In this document: positions 32,563 through 41,781 of the stretch, one piece after another
Layout of the letters: each line of letters opens with the position of its first letter
How positions within the stretch are numbered: the first letter of the stretch is position 1
Source of the DNA: DATELY01 sp035276085
Lineage (GTDB): Bacteria; Pseudomonadota; Gammaproteobacteria; Steroidobacterales; Steroidobacteraceae
Length of the DNA: 43,428 bases
Assembly (NCBI GenBank): GCA_035276085.1
Contig: DATELY010000234.1
Span: forward strand, 1 to 43,428
Direction: 5' to 3'
Translations under genes and position numbers: made by a program
The notes under the pieces: generated by a model
The model's database searches: none
The model's input: only the letters and a program-made list of their open reading frames with translations
Told to the model about the DNA's origin: nothing

Positions 32563-34032
32563 ATGACCGCCCGTCTGTTCCGCGCATTGTTCGCCAGCTG
32601 CACGCTGCTCGCGCTGACCAGCTGCGCCATGAACCCTGTGACGAAGCGCCCGGACATGGTGATGTCGTCCGAAAAAGGGGAAATCGAAAAGGCGCGGCAA
32701 CTGCATCCCATCCTGCTGCAACAGATGGGGGGTGCTTACGACGACCAGCGTTTGCAGGAGTACGTCAATGAGGTCGGTCAACGGGCCGCAAAGGTCAGCC
32801 AGCGCCCCAATCTCACCTACACCTTCACCGTGCTGGACAGCGAGGACATCAACGCCTTCACGACCGGCGGCGGCTACGTCTACGTCAGCCGTGGAATCCT
32901 CGGCTACTTGAACTCGGAGGCGGAGCTGCTGGCGGTTCTCGGACACGAGATTGGCCACGTGAATGCACGCCACCCTGTCAAGCGGCAGACGCAGTCAACC
33001 CTGGCCGGTATCGGCGCTGTTGCGGTGGGAATCTTCACCGGCAGCGGCGATCTTGCGAATCTCGCAAACTACGCCGGTGCGGCCATCGTCACAGGCTACG
33101 GTCGCGACATGGAATTGGAGGCTGATCGTTTGGGCGCCGAGTACCTCGCGCGGCTCGACCTCAAGCCTTCTCACATGATCGATGTGGTGCGACTGCTCAA
33201 GAATCAGGAACTATTCGAACTCCAGCGGGCTCGGGCCGAAAAACGCGAGCCGCACGTCTACCACGGCGTGTTCGCTTCGCATCCTGACAACGACACCCGT
33301 CTGACGGAGGTCGTGAGTGCCGCCAACAAGCTCAAGAGTCCGGCGAACGAGGCCGACCCTGGCCGGGAGCGCTATCTCAAGGCGATCGACGGCGTGCCCT
33401 TCGGCGCCAGCCGAGCGCAAGGCGTGTTGAAGGCCAACCGCTTCTACCACAGCGACATGGGCTTCACGCTCGCCTTCCCGAGCGGCTGGACCGTGCAGAA
33501 CATGGCTGATCGGCTCGTCGCCGCATCGCCCGCGAAGGACAGTTTGATCCAGATGCAAACTCAGGCGCCGCCACCGAACATGGGTCCTCGTGAACTGCTG
33601 TCGCGGCTGTTGGCCAATTCCAGCGCGGGCGCGCCGGAACTGCTCGATGTGAACGGACTGCAAGCGTATACGGCGGTGGCCCGCAGCACGGCCACTCCCT
33701 TTGGCACCGGGCCCGCGCGCTACGCAGTCGTCTACTACAACAATCTCGCGTACGTGTTTGCGGGCGCGAGCAAGGCGTCGCGCGGCAGCCCGGCAGCGGA
33801 CCCGCTCTTCATGTCCACGATCAAGACCTTCCGCCGGCTACGTGAAAGCGAGTTCGCCTTGGCCGAGCCGAACAAGATCAAGACGATCACGGTACCGCAG
33901 GGCGCCACGATCGCCGATGTGGCCAAGAACTCCCCGCTCAAGGACTATCCGGTCGAGACGCTCCGTCTGATGAACGACCTGTATCCCAATAAGGAGCCGC
34001 AGGCGGGCCAGCTGTTGAAGGTTATCGAATGA
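32563..34032 (+). CDS. M48-family metalloprotease lipoprotein (BepA/YfgC-like)
   Basis: The 489-residue product has a lipoprotein signal (LFASCTLLALTSC, lipidated Cys21). An M48 peptidase domain has the zinc motif HEIGH (128-132), followed by MELEADRLGAEYL with the third ligand Glu. The C-terminal part has a domain of unknown role, then ITVPQGATIADVAKNSP...QAGQLLKVIE, which looks LysM-like. BepA-type proteases police outer-membrane protein assembly. Ala at +2 after the Cys favours outer-membrane sorting. The ATG at 32563 has GGAG about 8 bases upstream; an ATG at 32536 is also in frame. Confidence 0.9.
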   Translation: MTARLFRALFASCTLLALTSCAMNPVTKRPDMVMSSEKGEIEKARQLHPILLQQMGGAYDDQRLQEYVNEVGQRAAKVSQRPNLTYTFTVLDSEDINAFTTGGGYVYVSRGILGYLNSEAELLAVLGHEIGHVNARHPVKRQTQSTLAGIGAVAVGIFTGSGDLANLANYAGAAIVTGYGRDMELEADRLGAEYLARLDLKPSHMIDVVRLLKNQELFELQRARAEKREPHVYHGVFASHPDNDTRLTEVVSAANKLKSPANEADPGRERYLKAIDGVPFGASRAQGVLKANRFYHSDMGFTLAFPSGWTVQNMADRLVAASPAKDSLIQMQTQAPPPNMGPRELLSRLLANSSAGAPELLDVNGLQAYTAVARSTATPFGTGPARYAVVYYNNLAYVFAGASKASRGSPAADPLFMSTIKTFRRLRESEFALAEPNKIKTITVPQGATIADVAKNSPLKDYPVETLRLMNDLYPNKEPQAGQLLKVIE

Positions 34033-34160
34033 GCGCGCGTCGGGTCCCGCGGACTGGCGCGCCCGATGCTTGATTCCCGGGGATCCTCATGTAAGGCTCC
34101 CGGCCTCTTTGAGCCCGTGCACGAAATCCATCTGGTTTGCGCAGATTATTAGGTAAGACC

Positions 34161-35462
34161 ATGGCCCCGTCCGATAACTCGTTTGAGCTGATCAATACCG
34201 CGAATGGCAAGCGCTCCACTCTTCCGGTCAGGAAAGGAACGCTGGGTCCGGACGTAGTCAGTATCGGCGCACTGGGCAAGGACCATGGCGCCTTCACCTT
34301 CGACCCGGGCTTCATGTCGACTGCCGCCTGTGAAAGCAAGATCACGTTCATCGATGGCGATCAGGGCGTGCTGCTCTATCGCGGTTATCCGATCGAGCAA
34401 CTGGCCGAGAAGAGCAATTTCCTGGAGGTGGCGTACCTGCTGATCAACGGCGAGCTGCCGACCGCGCAACAGCTGTCCGAATTTACGCACGCGATCCAGT
34501 ACCACACGATGATCAACGAATCGCTGCTGCGATTCTTCAACGGCTTTCAGTACAACGCCCATCCGATGGCGATGTTGTCGGGTGTCGTGGCCTCGATGGC
34601 GGCCTTCTACCACGACTCGATGGACATCCATAACCCGCGCCATCGGGAGATCTTTGCGCATCGGATCATTGCGAAAATTCCGACCATCGCTGCGGCCGCT
34701 TACAAGCATGCGCTCGGTCAGCCGTTCATGTATCCGCGCAACGATCTCGACTACTGCTCCAATCTCCTGCACATGTTCTTCGCCGTACCGTGCGAGAGCT
34801 ACAACATCGATCCCGTGCAGGCGCAGGCGTTGGATCTGTTGTTCATCCTGCATGCCGATCATGAGCAGAATGCGAGCACTTCCACCGTGCGCCTCGCCGG
34901 CAGCACGGAAGCCAATCCGTACGCGGCAATCTCCGCGGGCATCTCTGCACTGTGGGGACCGGCGCACGGCGGTGCGAACGAAGCGGTATTGGCGATGCTC
35001 GAGCAGATCGGCACGGCAGACAACGTGTCCAAGTTCATTGCACGCGCGAAAGACAAGAACGACAACTTCCGCTTGATGGGCTTCGGCCATCGCGTGTACA
35101 AGAACTTCGATCCGCGGGCCACGATCATCCGCGCGATGTGCCACAAGGTGCTGGCGAAACTCGGCAAGTCCGACAATCCATTGTTCGAACTCGCGCTACG
35201 TCTGGAGGAGATCGCGTTGAAGGACGAGTACTTCGTCGAACGCAAGCTCTATCCCAACGTCGACTTCTACTCCGGCATCATCTACAGCGCCATCGGCATC
35301 CCGCAGTCGATGTTCACCGTGATGTTCGCGATCGCACGCACGGTGGGATGGGTCGCCCATTGGCAGGAGATGATTTCCGATCCGCAGATGAAGATCGGTC
35401 GTCCGCGGCAGTTGTATCTCGGACCGACGAAGCGCGACTACAGCGAAATCAACAAGCGCTAG
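34161..35462 (+). CDS. gltA: citrate synthase (type I/hexameric family)
   Basis: The 433-residue enzyme condenses acetyl-CoA with oxaloacetate to start the TCA cycle. The N-terminal beta-rich region (FELINTANGKRSTLPVRKGTLGPDVVSI) marks the gram-negative NADH-sensitive family. The active site includes LHADHEQNASTSTVRLAGS (catalytic His), MGFGHRVYKNFDPRA (second His) and NVDFYSGIIY (catalytic Asp). The ATG at 34161 has AGGTAA about 8 bases upstream. It ends in a CTAG shared with the convergent downstream gene. Confidence 0.96.
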   Translation: MAPSDNSFELINTANGKRSTLPVRKGTLGPDVVSIGALGKDHGAFTFDPGFMSTAACESKITFIDGDQGVLLYRGYPIEQLAEKSNFLEVAYLLINGELPTAQQLSEFTHAIQYHTMINESLLRFFNGFQYNAHPMAMLSGVVASMAAFYHDSMDIHNPRHREIFAHRIIAKIPTIAAAAYKHALGQPFMYPRNDLDYCSNLLHMFFAVPCESYNIDPVQAQALDLLFILHADHEQNASTSTVRLAGSTEANPYAAISAGISALWGPAHGGANEAVLAMLEQIGTADNVSKFIARAKDKNDNFRLMGFGHRVYKNFDPRATIIRAMCHKVLAKLGKSDNPLFELALRLEEIALKDEYFVERKLYPNVDFYSGIIYSAIGIPQSMFTVMFAIARTVGWVAHWQEMISDPQMKIGRPRQLYLGPTKRDYSEINKR

Positions 35463-36103
35463 CCCCGGTAAGCATTCTCGTGATCCAGCGGCGCGCTCTG
35501 ATCCAGCAGAGCGCGCACTTCACCCAGGCCTGCGCGGCGCATCGGTCTGCCATCGACAGGGCTCGAGGGCGCTTGTCGAATTCCATCGAGCGGAAAGATC
35601 ACTGCATCGATCGCGTGCGAGCCCGCCTGAAACTTCACGGCGGGATACGCCACGAGACGGTCAGGTTCGTAACGCAAGCGACGTTCGACGATCTCGTGAG
35701 GAATGCCACGATCCATCAGCGTGAGCGCCACGCTTTCCGCGCTGTCTGCAAACACATGTAGGTTGATTTCGCTGTGAGCGGATGCAGTGCCGCTCAACAC
35801 ACCACCGACGAGACGCGGCTCGAAGCGAGCCAGCAGCTGCATTGCTTGTTCTGCGGCACGACGCGAAGCCTGCAATGCAATGCCGTGAGTACGGGCACCG
35901 AACAATCGATGGTGCTCGGCGAGTGCTGCCTCGATCTCCACATTGCGCGGAAGCACCGCGATGTCTGTGGCACCGAGACGTTCTGCAGCTTTGCGTTTGG
36001 CGAGCAGGTAGTCGTCGATGCCTTGCTCGGCCATGATGCGGGCTGCTTCTTGAGCGAGTGCTCGACGCAGGTGATCGGCGCGAGGATTGTTGCGCTTGGG
36101 CAT
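35459..36103 (-). CDS. conserved protein of unknown function
   Basis: The 214-residue soluble protein begins with a basic helical region (RADHLRRALAQEAARIMAEQGIDDYLLAKRKAAERLGA). PRNVEIEAALAEHHRLFG and an alpha/beta core LVGGVLSGTASAHSEINLHVFADSAESVALTLMDRGIPHEIVERRLRY follow. I recall similar N-terminal sequences in gammaproteobacterial hypothetical proteins. The core loosely resembles a minimal nucleotidyltransferase, but the catalytic Asp pair is not convincing. It lies 23 bp before the PBP1A stop on the same strand, so it is probably co-transcribed with ponA. Function unknown. Confidence 0.75.
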   Translation of the reverse strand: MPKRNNPRADHLRRALAQEAARIMAEQGIDDYLLAKRKAAERLGATDIAVLPRNVEIEAALAEHHRLFGARTHGIALQASRRAAEQAMQLLARFEPRLVGGVLSGTASAHSEINLHVFADSAESVALTLMDRGIPHEIVERRLRYEPDRLVAYPAVKFQAGSHAIDAVIFPLDGIRQAPSSPVDGRPMRRAGLGEVRALLDQSAPLDHENAYRG

Positions 36104-36126
36104 GGCCTAGTCTCCGGGTTTCCCGC

Positions 36127-38604
36127 TCAAAAGAGCGAGTCCTCTGCTTCACGATCGCCTGGGTCACGAGCTCCATCCGATTCGACAGTCGTAGCGCCAC
36201 CGCCGGAAGGCAGGTGATCCGCCATGAAGATTTCCTGGATCGCGTTGCCGTCGTCTGCAGCCGCCGGCTGGCCTGTGTCTGCGGAGATGCGCATGCTCAC
36301 GATGCCCGGTGGCTGTGACAACTTCTGTTCGGGTGTATTCCTCAATGCTTCCGCCATGAAGTAGATCCACATCGGCAGCGCGGTCCGTCCACCCTGCTCG
36401 CTAGGACCCAGCGAACGCTCTTCATCGAAGCCCACCCACGCCGTACCCACCAATGCGGTGTTGAAACCACAGAACCAGGCATCGCGCCCGTCGTTCGTCG
36501 TGCCGGTCTTTCCGGCGAGATCGCTTCGTTTGAGCTGCAACGCCCGCGTCGCGGTGCCGCGCTTCACCACGTCGGACATCATGTCCGTCATCAGATATGC
36601 ATTGGCAGCCGACAGCGTACGAGGCGCGAGCGTATCCAGCATCGGATCAGGCGCGGCCGAGCTCTGGACAGCGACGTTTTGAGGAGCCACTGGACCCGTG
36701 CCGTCCGTGGTTGAAACCGCTGCTTGCTTCGCCATCGCCTCATCCCAGCACGTTGCGCACACGACGCGCGGATTCGCTTCCAGCGTGACGCGGTTGTCCG
36801 GCCCCACCACACGATCGATGAAGTACGGTTGCACGCGGAAGCCGCCGTTCGCGAAAACGGCATAGGCACTTGCCATTTCCAGTGGCGACACCTGCGCCGT
36901 ACCCAAGGCCAGCGACAAATTGTGCGGCAGGCTATCGGGGATGAAACCGAAATGGCTGACGTGCTCGATCACGGGGCTCACGCCCAGCGAGTGCATGATC
37001 CGAATCGACACGAGATTCTGCGAACGCACCAGCGCTTCACGTAAGCGGGTCGGTCCATAGAAGCGGCGCGCATTGTTCTGCGGCCGCCAACTTGCTTCCA
37101 ACGCCGCATCGTCCAGCACGAAAGGCGCGTCGTTGATGATCGATGCCGGTGTCAGGCCGCGATCCAAAGCAGCGGAATAGAGGAACGGTTTGAATGCCGA
37201 TCCAGCCTGCCGTTTCGCTTGAATCGCTCGATTGAAGCTGCTCGAAAAATAGTCGAAGCCGCCGACCAAGGCGGCGATCGAACCGTCTTGCGGATTCACC
37301 GCGACGAACGCACCTTGTGCTTGCGGGATCTGCACGAGCTGCCACTGACCATTGCGTTGTTGCGCGACGTACACCACATCCCCAACAGCCAAGGCGTCAT
37401 CCGCCGATTCGAGCTGCGGGCCTACGTTGCCGCCCGGCAGAGGTTTGCGCGCCCATTGAATGCCTTCCCACGCCAGGTTCACGCGGCCCGTGCGCTTTGC
37501 GAACGCGACTGCACTCCGCTCACTCACAGTGATGATCACAGCAGGTTCCAATCCCGCTCGCATGGGCGCGGCTTCCAGAGCGGATTGCAAGTCCTGCTCG
37601 CGCTCGTTCCCGACCAGAGGCACCCGCGCTGCCGGTCCTCGATAGCCATGCCGTTGATCGTATTCGAGTAGTGCGGCGCGTACCGCGATGTTGGCCGCGC
37701 GCTGCAGCTTGCTGTCCACGGTGGTGTCTACTTCGAAGCCACCCGTGTAAATGTCCTCGCCGAAACGGTTGAGCAGATCCAATCGCACCATCTCCGCGAC
37801 GTAAGGCGCTTCAACCTCGATTGCCGGACCGTGCAACTTGGACTCGAGTGGCGCATTCAGCGCTGTTTGATAGGCCTCTTCAGAGATGAAGTCGTTCGCC
37901 CGCATGCGCGCGAGCACATAAGCTCGGCGTTGACGCGCGCGGTCGACGCTGGCTACTGGATTCTGCCGCGAGGGCAGCTGTGCGATGCCCGCGATCAGTG
38001 CCACCTCAGGCAACGACAACTGCTGTACGTTCTTGCCGAAGTACACCTCGGCAGCGGCGCCGATGCCGTACGCGCGTTGACCCAGAAAGATCTTGTTGAG
38101 GTACAGAGAGAGAATTTCCTGCTTCGTGAACTCGCGTTCGATCTTGAGCGCCAGGAAGATCTCGATGAGCTTGCGCCGATAGGTCTTCTCGGGAGTCAGG
38201 AAGATGTTGCGTGCGAGCTGCATGGTTATCGTGCCGCCACCCTGGCTGCGTTCGCCCGACAGGAAGTGCTGAGTCGTCGCTCGCAGCAGCCCTGGATAGT
38301 CGATGCCGCGGTGATGGAAGAAATCGTTGTCCTCGGCTGCCAGGAACGCATTGACGATGTGCTGGGGCACGCTCTCGAACGACACCGGGATGCGCCGTTG
38401 CTCGCCGAGCTGAGCCATCAGCCGATGGTCGCGGGTGTACACGCGCAATGGCATCTGCAGGCGAACGTCCCGAAGGGTGGCGACGTCAGGAATCGCGGGC
38501 CTCAGGTACTGATAGGCGCCGGCGACCGCCAGGAAGGTTGCTCCCGCAATCAATATGAGCGCGCTGATCATCGAACGCAGCGGCGAAGCTAAAATGGCTC
38601 TCAT
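36127..38604 (-). CDS. mrcA: penicillin-binding protein 1A (bifunctional transglycosylase/transpeptidase)
   Basis: The 825-residue class A PBP polymerises and cross-links peptidoglycan. It has one N-terminal membrane anchor (about residues 10-33) and a GT51 glycosyltransferase domain with EDNDFFHHRGIDYPG (catalytic Glu91) and GGGTITMQLARN. An OB-like insertion follows (about 320-425). The transpeptidase domain carries SAFK (Ser469-Lys472), SQN and KTGT. It is divergent from pilM, the standard ponA-pilM arrangement. The acidic C-terminal tail is lineage-specific. Confidence 0.95.
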   Translation of the reverse strand: MRAILASPLRSMISALILIAGATFLAVAGAYQYLRPAIPDVATLRDVRLQMPLRVYTRDHRLMAQLGEQRRIPVSFESVPQHIVNAFLAAEDNDFFHHRGIDYPGLLRATTQHFLSGERSQGGGTITMQLARNIFLTPEKTYRRKLIEIFLALKIEREFTKQEILSLYLNKIFLGQRAYGIGAAAEVYFGKNVQQLSLPEVALIAGIAQLPSRQNPVASVDRARQRRAYVLARMRANDFISEEAYQTALNAPLESKLHGPAIEVEAPYVAEMVRLDLLNRFGEDIYTGGFEVDTTVDSKLQRAANIAVRAALLEYDQRHGYRGPAARVPLVGNEREQDLQSALEAAPMRAGLEPAVIITVSERSAVAFAKRTGRVNLAWEGIQWARKPLPGGNVGPQLESADDALAVGDVVYVAQQRNGQWQLVQIPQAQGAFVAVNPQDGSIAALVGGFDYFSSSFNRAIQAKRQAGSAFKPFLYSAALDRGLTPASIINDAPFVLDDAALEASWRPQNNARRFYGPTRLREALVRSQNLVSIRIMHSLGVSPVIEHVSHFGFIPDSLPHNLSLALGTAQVSPLEMASAYAVFANGGFRVQPYFIDRVVGPDNRVTLEANPRVVCATCWDEAMAKQAAVSTTDGTGPVAPQNVAVQSSAAPDPMLDTLAPRTLSAANAYLMTDMMSDVVKRGTATRALQLKRSDLAGKTGTTNDGRDAWFCGFNTALVGTAWVGFDEERSLGPSEQGGRTALPMWIYFMAEALRNTPEQKLSQPPGIVSMRISADTGQPAAADDGNAIQEIFMADHLPSGGGATTVESDGARDPGDREAEDSLF

Positions 38605-38825
38605 CTAGATTCTCTAAGTCCTTGCCTATCAACGGTATCCGGTGCATAGTCGCCCAAAAGAACGCCGCCCGGAATAGGCCGTGCTCTGCTCAGACAAGTC
38701 TCGCGGGAATGTGACTTAACTCAACGAGAGTAGCGGTCGACACCGATGAATCGACTACCAGGCCGCAAGCTTGCCAGCTTTCGCGTCCGTAAAATTCTTC
38801 GACATGATTCGTGAGCGCCCTCACA

Positions 38826-38853
38826 TTCGACGTAACACGAGCTGCAATATAGT
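38826..38853 (+). promoter_or_regulatory. putative pilMNOPQ promoter
   Basis: TTCGAC and TATAGT are separated by 16 bp. The -10 matches at five of six positions; the -35 is poor. The start would be near 38860, about 60 bases before pilM. Confidence 0.35.
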
Positions 38854-38893
38854 TGCGCCCCGTGCCCACGCCCGCCATCCGATCGTCGTTTAA

Positions 38894-38909
38894 CTGACTG
38901 ATCATTCAG
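38894..38909. promoter_or_regulatory. imperfect palindrome upstream of pilM
   Basis: CTGACTGATCATTCAG is self-complementary at all but one symmetric base pair. It lies between the putative promoter and the pilM GTG, where a repressor or RNA-level regulator could act. No regulator assigned. Confidence 0.3.
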
Positions 38910-38921
38910 GGGTTTTCTCGC

Positions 38922-39983
38922 GTGCTGTTCAACACCAAAGCCAGGCCGATCATCGGACTCGACATCACGACGTCTTCGGTCAAGCTGATCGAGCTCAGCA
39001 TGAGCGGTGGCCAGTATCGAGTCGAGTCGTACTCCGCCGAGCCCACCCCGCCCAACTCCATCAATGAGAAAGCCATCGTCGATGCCAATGCCGTGGGCGA
39101 GGCAATCAAGCGGGCCGTGAAGCGTTCCGGCGCTCGTGCGAAAGAGGCTGCCGTTGCGATCAGCGGCGACGCGGCGATCACGAAGGTCATTCAGATGCCC
39201 CGTTCCTTGAGCGAGAACGAGCTCGAGGGGCAGGTCGAGATGCAGGCGGATCAATACATCCCCTTCCCCATGGAGGAAGTGAGCTTCGACTATGAGGTGA
39301 TCGGGCCTTCGGAAAAGGATCCGGAAAGTCTCGACGTCCTGTTGGTGGCCACCCGCAGCGAGAACGTCGAGCAGCGCATCGCGGCTTGTACTGCGGCCGG
39401 ACTGACCGCCCGCATCGTTGACGTGGAGGCCTTCGCGCTGGAAAACGCTTGCCGCCTGTTGACCCATCAGATGCCCGATGGCGGCCTCGGTCGAGTGGTG
39501 GCAGTCGTGGATTTCGGTGCCAGCAGCACGACCTTCAGCGTGCTGCGTGACCTCAAGGTCATCTATACGCGTGACTTCGCATTCGGCGGCCAGCAGCTGA
39601 CGGAAGAGATCATGCGCACCTACGGCTTGAGCATGGACGAGGCCGGACGCGCGAAGAAGGAAGGCGGACTTCCCGGTAACTATGAGACCGAAGTCTTGAG
39701 CCCCTTCATCGACGACATGTGCCAGCAGGTCAGTCGCTCGTTACAGTTCTTCCTCGCCTCGGGTGCCGGTCGTGAGCAGCCCGAACAGATTTTGATTTGC
39801 GGCGGATGCGCCAACATTCCCGGCGCCGCTGAAGTGATTCAGAGCCGAGTCGGTATCGAAGCCTTGCGCGGAGATCCGCTTGGACAGATGAAGGTGAGTC
39901 AGAAGGCAAAGGCGCAGGCCGTAAAGAAGGACGCGACTGCGCTGTTGACTGCCTGTGGCTTGGCGTTACGGAGTTTCGACTGA
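38922..39983 (+). CDS. pilM: type IV pilus assembly protein PilM
   Basis: The 353-residue actin-like cytoplasmic protein binds the PilN N-terminus and links the pilus alignment complex to the cytoplasm. FtsA-like ATP-site motifs appear: IGLDITTSSVKLIEL, VVAVVDFGASSTTFSVL and ILICGGCANIPG. The conserved QYIPFPMEEVSFDYEV block is also present. The start is GTG with AGGGG about 10 bases upstream. It heads the pilMNOPQ operon. Confidence 0.95.
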   Translation: MLFNTKARPIIGLDITTSSVKLIELSMSGGQYRVESYSAEPTPPNSINEKAIVDANAVGEAIKRAVKRSGARAKEAAVAISGDAAITKVIQMPRSLSENELEGQVEMQADQYIPFPMEEVSFDYEVIGPSEKDPESLDVLLVATRSENVEQRIAACTAAGLTARIVDVEAFALENACRLLTHQMPDGGLGRVVAVVDFGASSTTFSVLRDLKVIYTRDFAFGGQQLTEEIMRTYGLSMDEAGRAKKEGGLPGNYETEVLSPFIDDMCQQVSRSLQFFLASGAGREQPEQILICGGCANIPGAAEVIQSRVGIEALRGDPLGQMKVSQKAKAQAVKKDATALLTACGLALRSFD

Positions 39984-39984
39984 C

Positions 39985-40581
39985 ATGCCAAGAATCAATC
40001 TACTTCCCTGGCGCGAGGCGGAGCGCAAGCGCAAGCGCCAGGAATTCGGCGTCGGCGCGCTGGCCGCGCTCATCCTGGCGGCAGTGATCGGCTTCGCTTT
40101 CAGCTGGCAGATGCAATCCGCCATCGACGATCAGAACGAGCGCAATCAGCTGTTGAAGACCGAGATTCAAAAGCTCGACAAGCAAATCGAAGAGATCAAC
40201 GGCCTGGACCAACAGAAGCAACGACTGGTTGCACGCATGGAAGTGATTCAACAGTTGCAACGTAGTCGCCCCGAAGCGGTTCACCTGATGGACCAGCTCG
40301 TGCGTACCTTGCCGGATGGTGTCTATCTCACGTCTGTGAAACAGACCGACAAGAAGGTACAGCTCAAAGGTATCGCGCAATCGAGCACCCGCGTTTCGGC
40401 GTACATGCGCAATATCGAGGGCTCGGAGTGGTTGGATGATCCCTCGCTCGAGATCGTGGAGTCGAAGGGTAGTACGGATAACGGCTCCGAGTTCGTGCTG
40501 TACGCGACTCAAACGACTCCCGGCGCTCCAGCTGATGGAGAAGAGACGGCCAAGGTGGCTGCGCGAGGGCCGGCACGATGA
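39985..40581 (+). CDS. pilN: type IV pilus assembly protein PilN
   Basis: The 198-residue inner-membrane protein starts with the PilM-binding motif MPRINLLPWREAERKRKRQEF. One membrane helix (about residues 25-45) and a coiled-coil (NQLLKTEIQKLDKQIEEINGL) follow. The periplasmic ferredoxin-like domain includes RTLPDGVYLTSVKQTDKKVQLKGIA. It begins one base after the pilM stop and overlaps pilO by 4 bases. Confidence 0.95.
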   Translation: MPRINLLPWREAERKRKRQEFGVGALAALILAAVIGFAFSWQMQSAIDDQNERNQLLKTEIQKLDKQIEEINGLDQQKQRLVARMEVIQQLQRSRPEAVHLMDQLVRTLPDGVYLTSVKQTDKKVQLKGIAQSSTRVSAYMRNIEGSEWLDDPSLEIVESKGSTDNGSEFVLYATQTTPGAPADGEETAKVAARGPAR

Positions 40582-41228
40582 ACGCTTTTCTTGAGCAGCT
40601 GCGGCAACTCGATCCGAATGATCCTGGTCGTTGGCCAGCCGCCTATCGTTTCGGCGCGATTGGTCTGATCCTCCTGATTGCGATTGCGGTGGGATCATAC
40701 TTCCTGGCATGGAAACCGAAAAAACCGGAGCTCGACCAGGTACGCGCGGAAGAACAACAACTGTTGCAGACACTCGAGCAGAAGGCACGCAAGGCAGCGA
40801 ACCTCGACGCCTATAAGACGCAGCTGAAAGAAATGGAACAGTCGTTCGGCGCGATGTTGCGGCAGCTGCCGAACAAGACTGAGGTACCGAACCTGTTGGT
40901 GGATATCTCTCAGAGCGGTACGGCGGCGGGGCTTGACCAGAAGCTCTTCCAGCCTGCTCAGCAGATCAACAAAGATTTCTACGCTGAACTGCCAATCAAG
41001 ATTCGCCTGCAAGGTTCATTTCACGCGATCGGTGCCTTCGTCAGCGGTATCGCAGCGTTGCCTCGGATCGTAACCTTGCATGACATCGAAATTGCGCCGA
41101 TTGGCAAAGATGCCGGCCTCGATCAGCTGCAGTTGGACGTCACTGCGAAGACCTATCGCTACCTGGATGAAGAAGAGCAGGCGGCGCAACAGCCAGCAGC
41201 GAACAAGCCCCCCGGAAAGAGATCGTGA
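40578..41228 (+). CDS. pilO: type IV pilus assembly protein PilO
   Basis: The 216-residue protein pairs with PilN in the alignment complex. It has a single membrane helix (about residues 27-45, IGLILLIAIAVGSYFLAW), a coiled-coil (about 50-90) and a periplasmic domain with MLRQLPNKTEVPNLLVDISQSGTAAGL and FHAIGAFVSGIAALPRIVTLHDIEI. It overlaps both pilN and pilP by 4 bases, consistent with tight coupling. Confidence 0.95.
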   Translation: MNAFLEQLRQLDPNDPGRWPAAYRFGAIGLILLIAIAVGSYFLAWKPKKPELDQVRAEEQQLLQTLEQKARKAANLDAYKTQLKEMEQSFGAMLRQLPNKTEVPNLLVDISQSGTAAGLDQKLFQPAQQINKDFYAELPIKIRLQGSFHAIGAFVSGIAALPRIVTLHDIEIAPIGKDAGLDQLQLDVTAKTYRYLDEEEQAAQQPAANKPPGKRS

Positions 41229-41761
41229 TCGGCTCACGAGTGCCACTGCATATGAAGCCACAGCGAACAATCGTGTCACTTGCAGCGCTTGCTTTCATGC
41301 TCAGCGCTTGCTCCAGCGACATGGATGAACTGCAGCAGCAGATCACCGAGATCAAGGGTCGACCTGGCGAACGCATCGAACCGCTTCCCGAAGTGAAGCC
41401 TTACGAAGCGTTCGCCTATCAAGCGAGCGATATGCGCTCGCCATTCATTCCTAGCGCACCCGCTCGCTCCGAGGTCGCGAACGCCGTTCGGCCCGACGTC
41501 AAGCGCTCGCGCGAATTCCTCGAACAGTTCCCGCTGGACACACTAAAAATGGTGGGAACGCTTCAGCTGAACGGTCGCAATTACGGACTCGTGCAGGGGA
41601 AAGATGGTTTGGTGCATCGAGTTCTGCCTGGCAATTATCTTGGCCAAAACGACGGCCGTGTGCTTGGGATCACGGCTACAAAGATCTCGGTCATCGAGAT
41701 CGTGCCCGACGGCGTGGGCGGCTACATCGAACGTCCCGCGGCGCTTGCATTGAACGAATGA
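41225..41761 (+). CDS. pilP: type IV pilus lipoprotein PilP
   Basis: The 178-residue lipoprotein joins the PilN/PilO pair to the PilQ secretin. The signal ends LAFMLSAC (lipidated Cys near residue 29). The body has YEAFAYQASDMRSPFIPS and the beta domain LDTLKMVGTLQLNGRNYGLVQGKDGLVHRVLPGNYLGQNDGRVLGI, typical of PilP. The GTG at 41225 overlaps the pilO stop and has GGAAAGAG upstream; an ATG at 41252 would also leave an intact signal peptide but lacks a ribosome site. Confidence 0.93.
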   Translation: MIGSRVPLHMKPQRTIVSLAALAFMLSACSSDMDELQQQITEIKGRPGERIEPLPEVKPYEAFAYQASDMRSPFIPSAPARSEVANAVRPDVKRSREFLEQFPLDTLKMVGTLQLNGRNYGLVQGKDGLVHRVLPGNYLGQNDGRVLGITATKISVIEIVPDGVGGYIERPAALALNE

Positions 41762-41781
41762 CCTCTCAGGGAGAAATCTGA

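Larger units (their letters stand above)
38605..38921. other. mrcA-pilM divergent intergenic region
   Basis: This 317-bp gap contains no convincing gene. A possible pilM promoter has TATAGT at 38848-38853 with TTCGAC at 38826-38831 (16-bp spacer). A 16-bp imperfect palindrome lies at 38894-38909. No clear mrcA promoter was found. Confidence 0.5.

Noticed and set aside
34070..34097. TTGATT/TAAGGC as a gltA promoter
   Set aside because: The -10 match is poor and no independent support exists.
34149..35144. 331-codon minus-strand open frame
   Set aside because: It is antisense to the citrate synthase gene, whose active-site motifs are intact.
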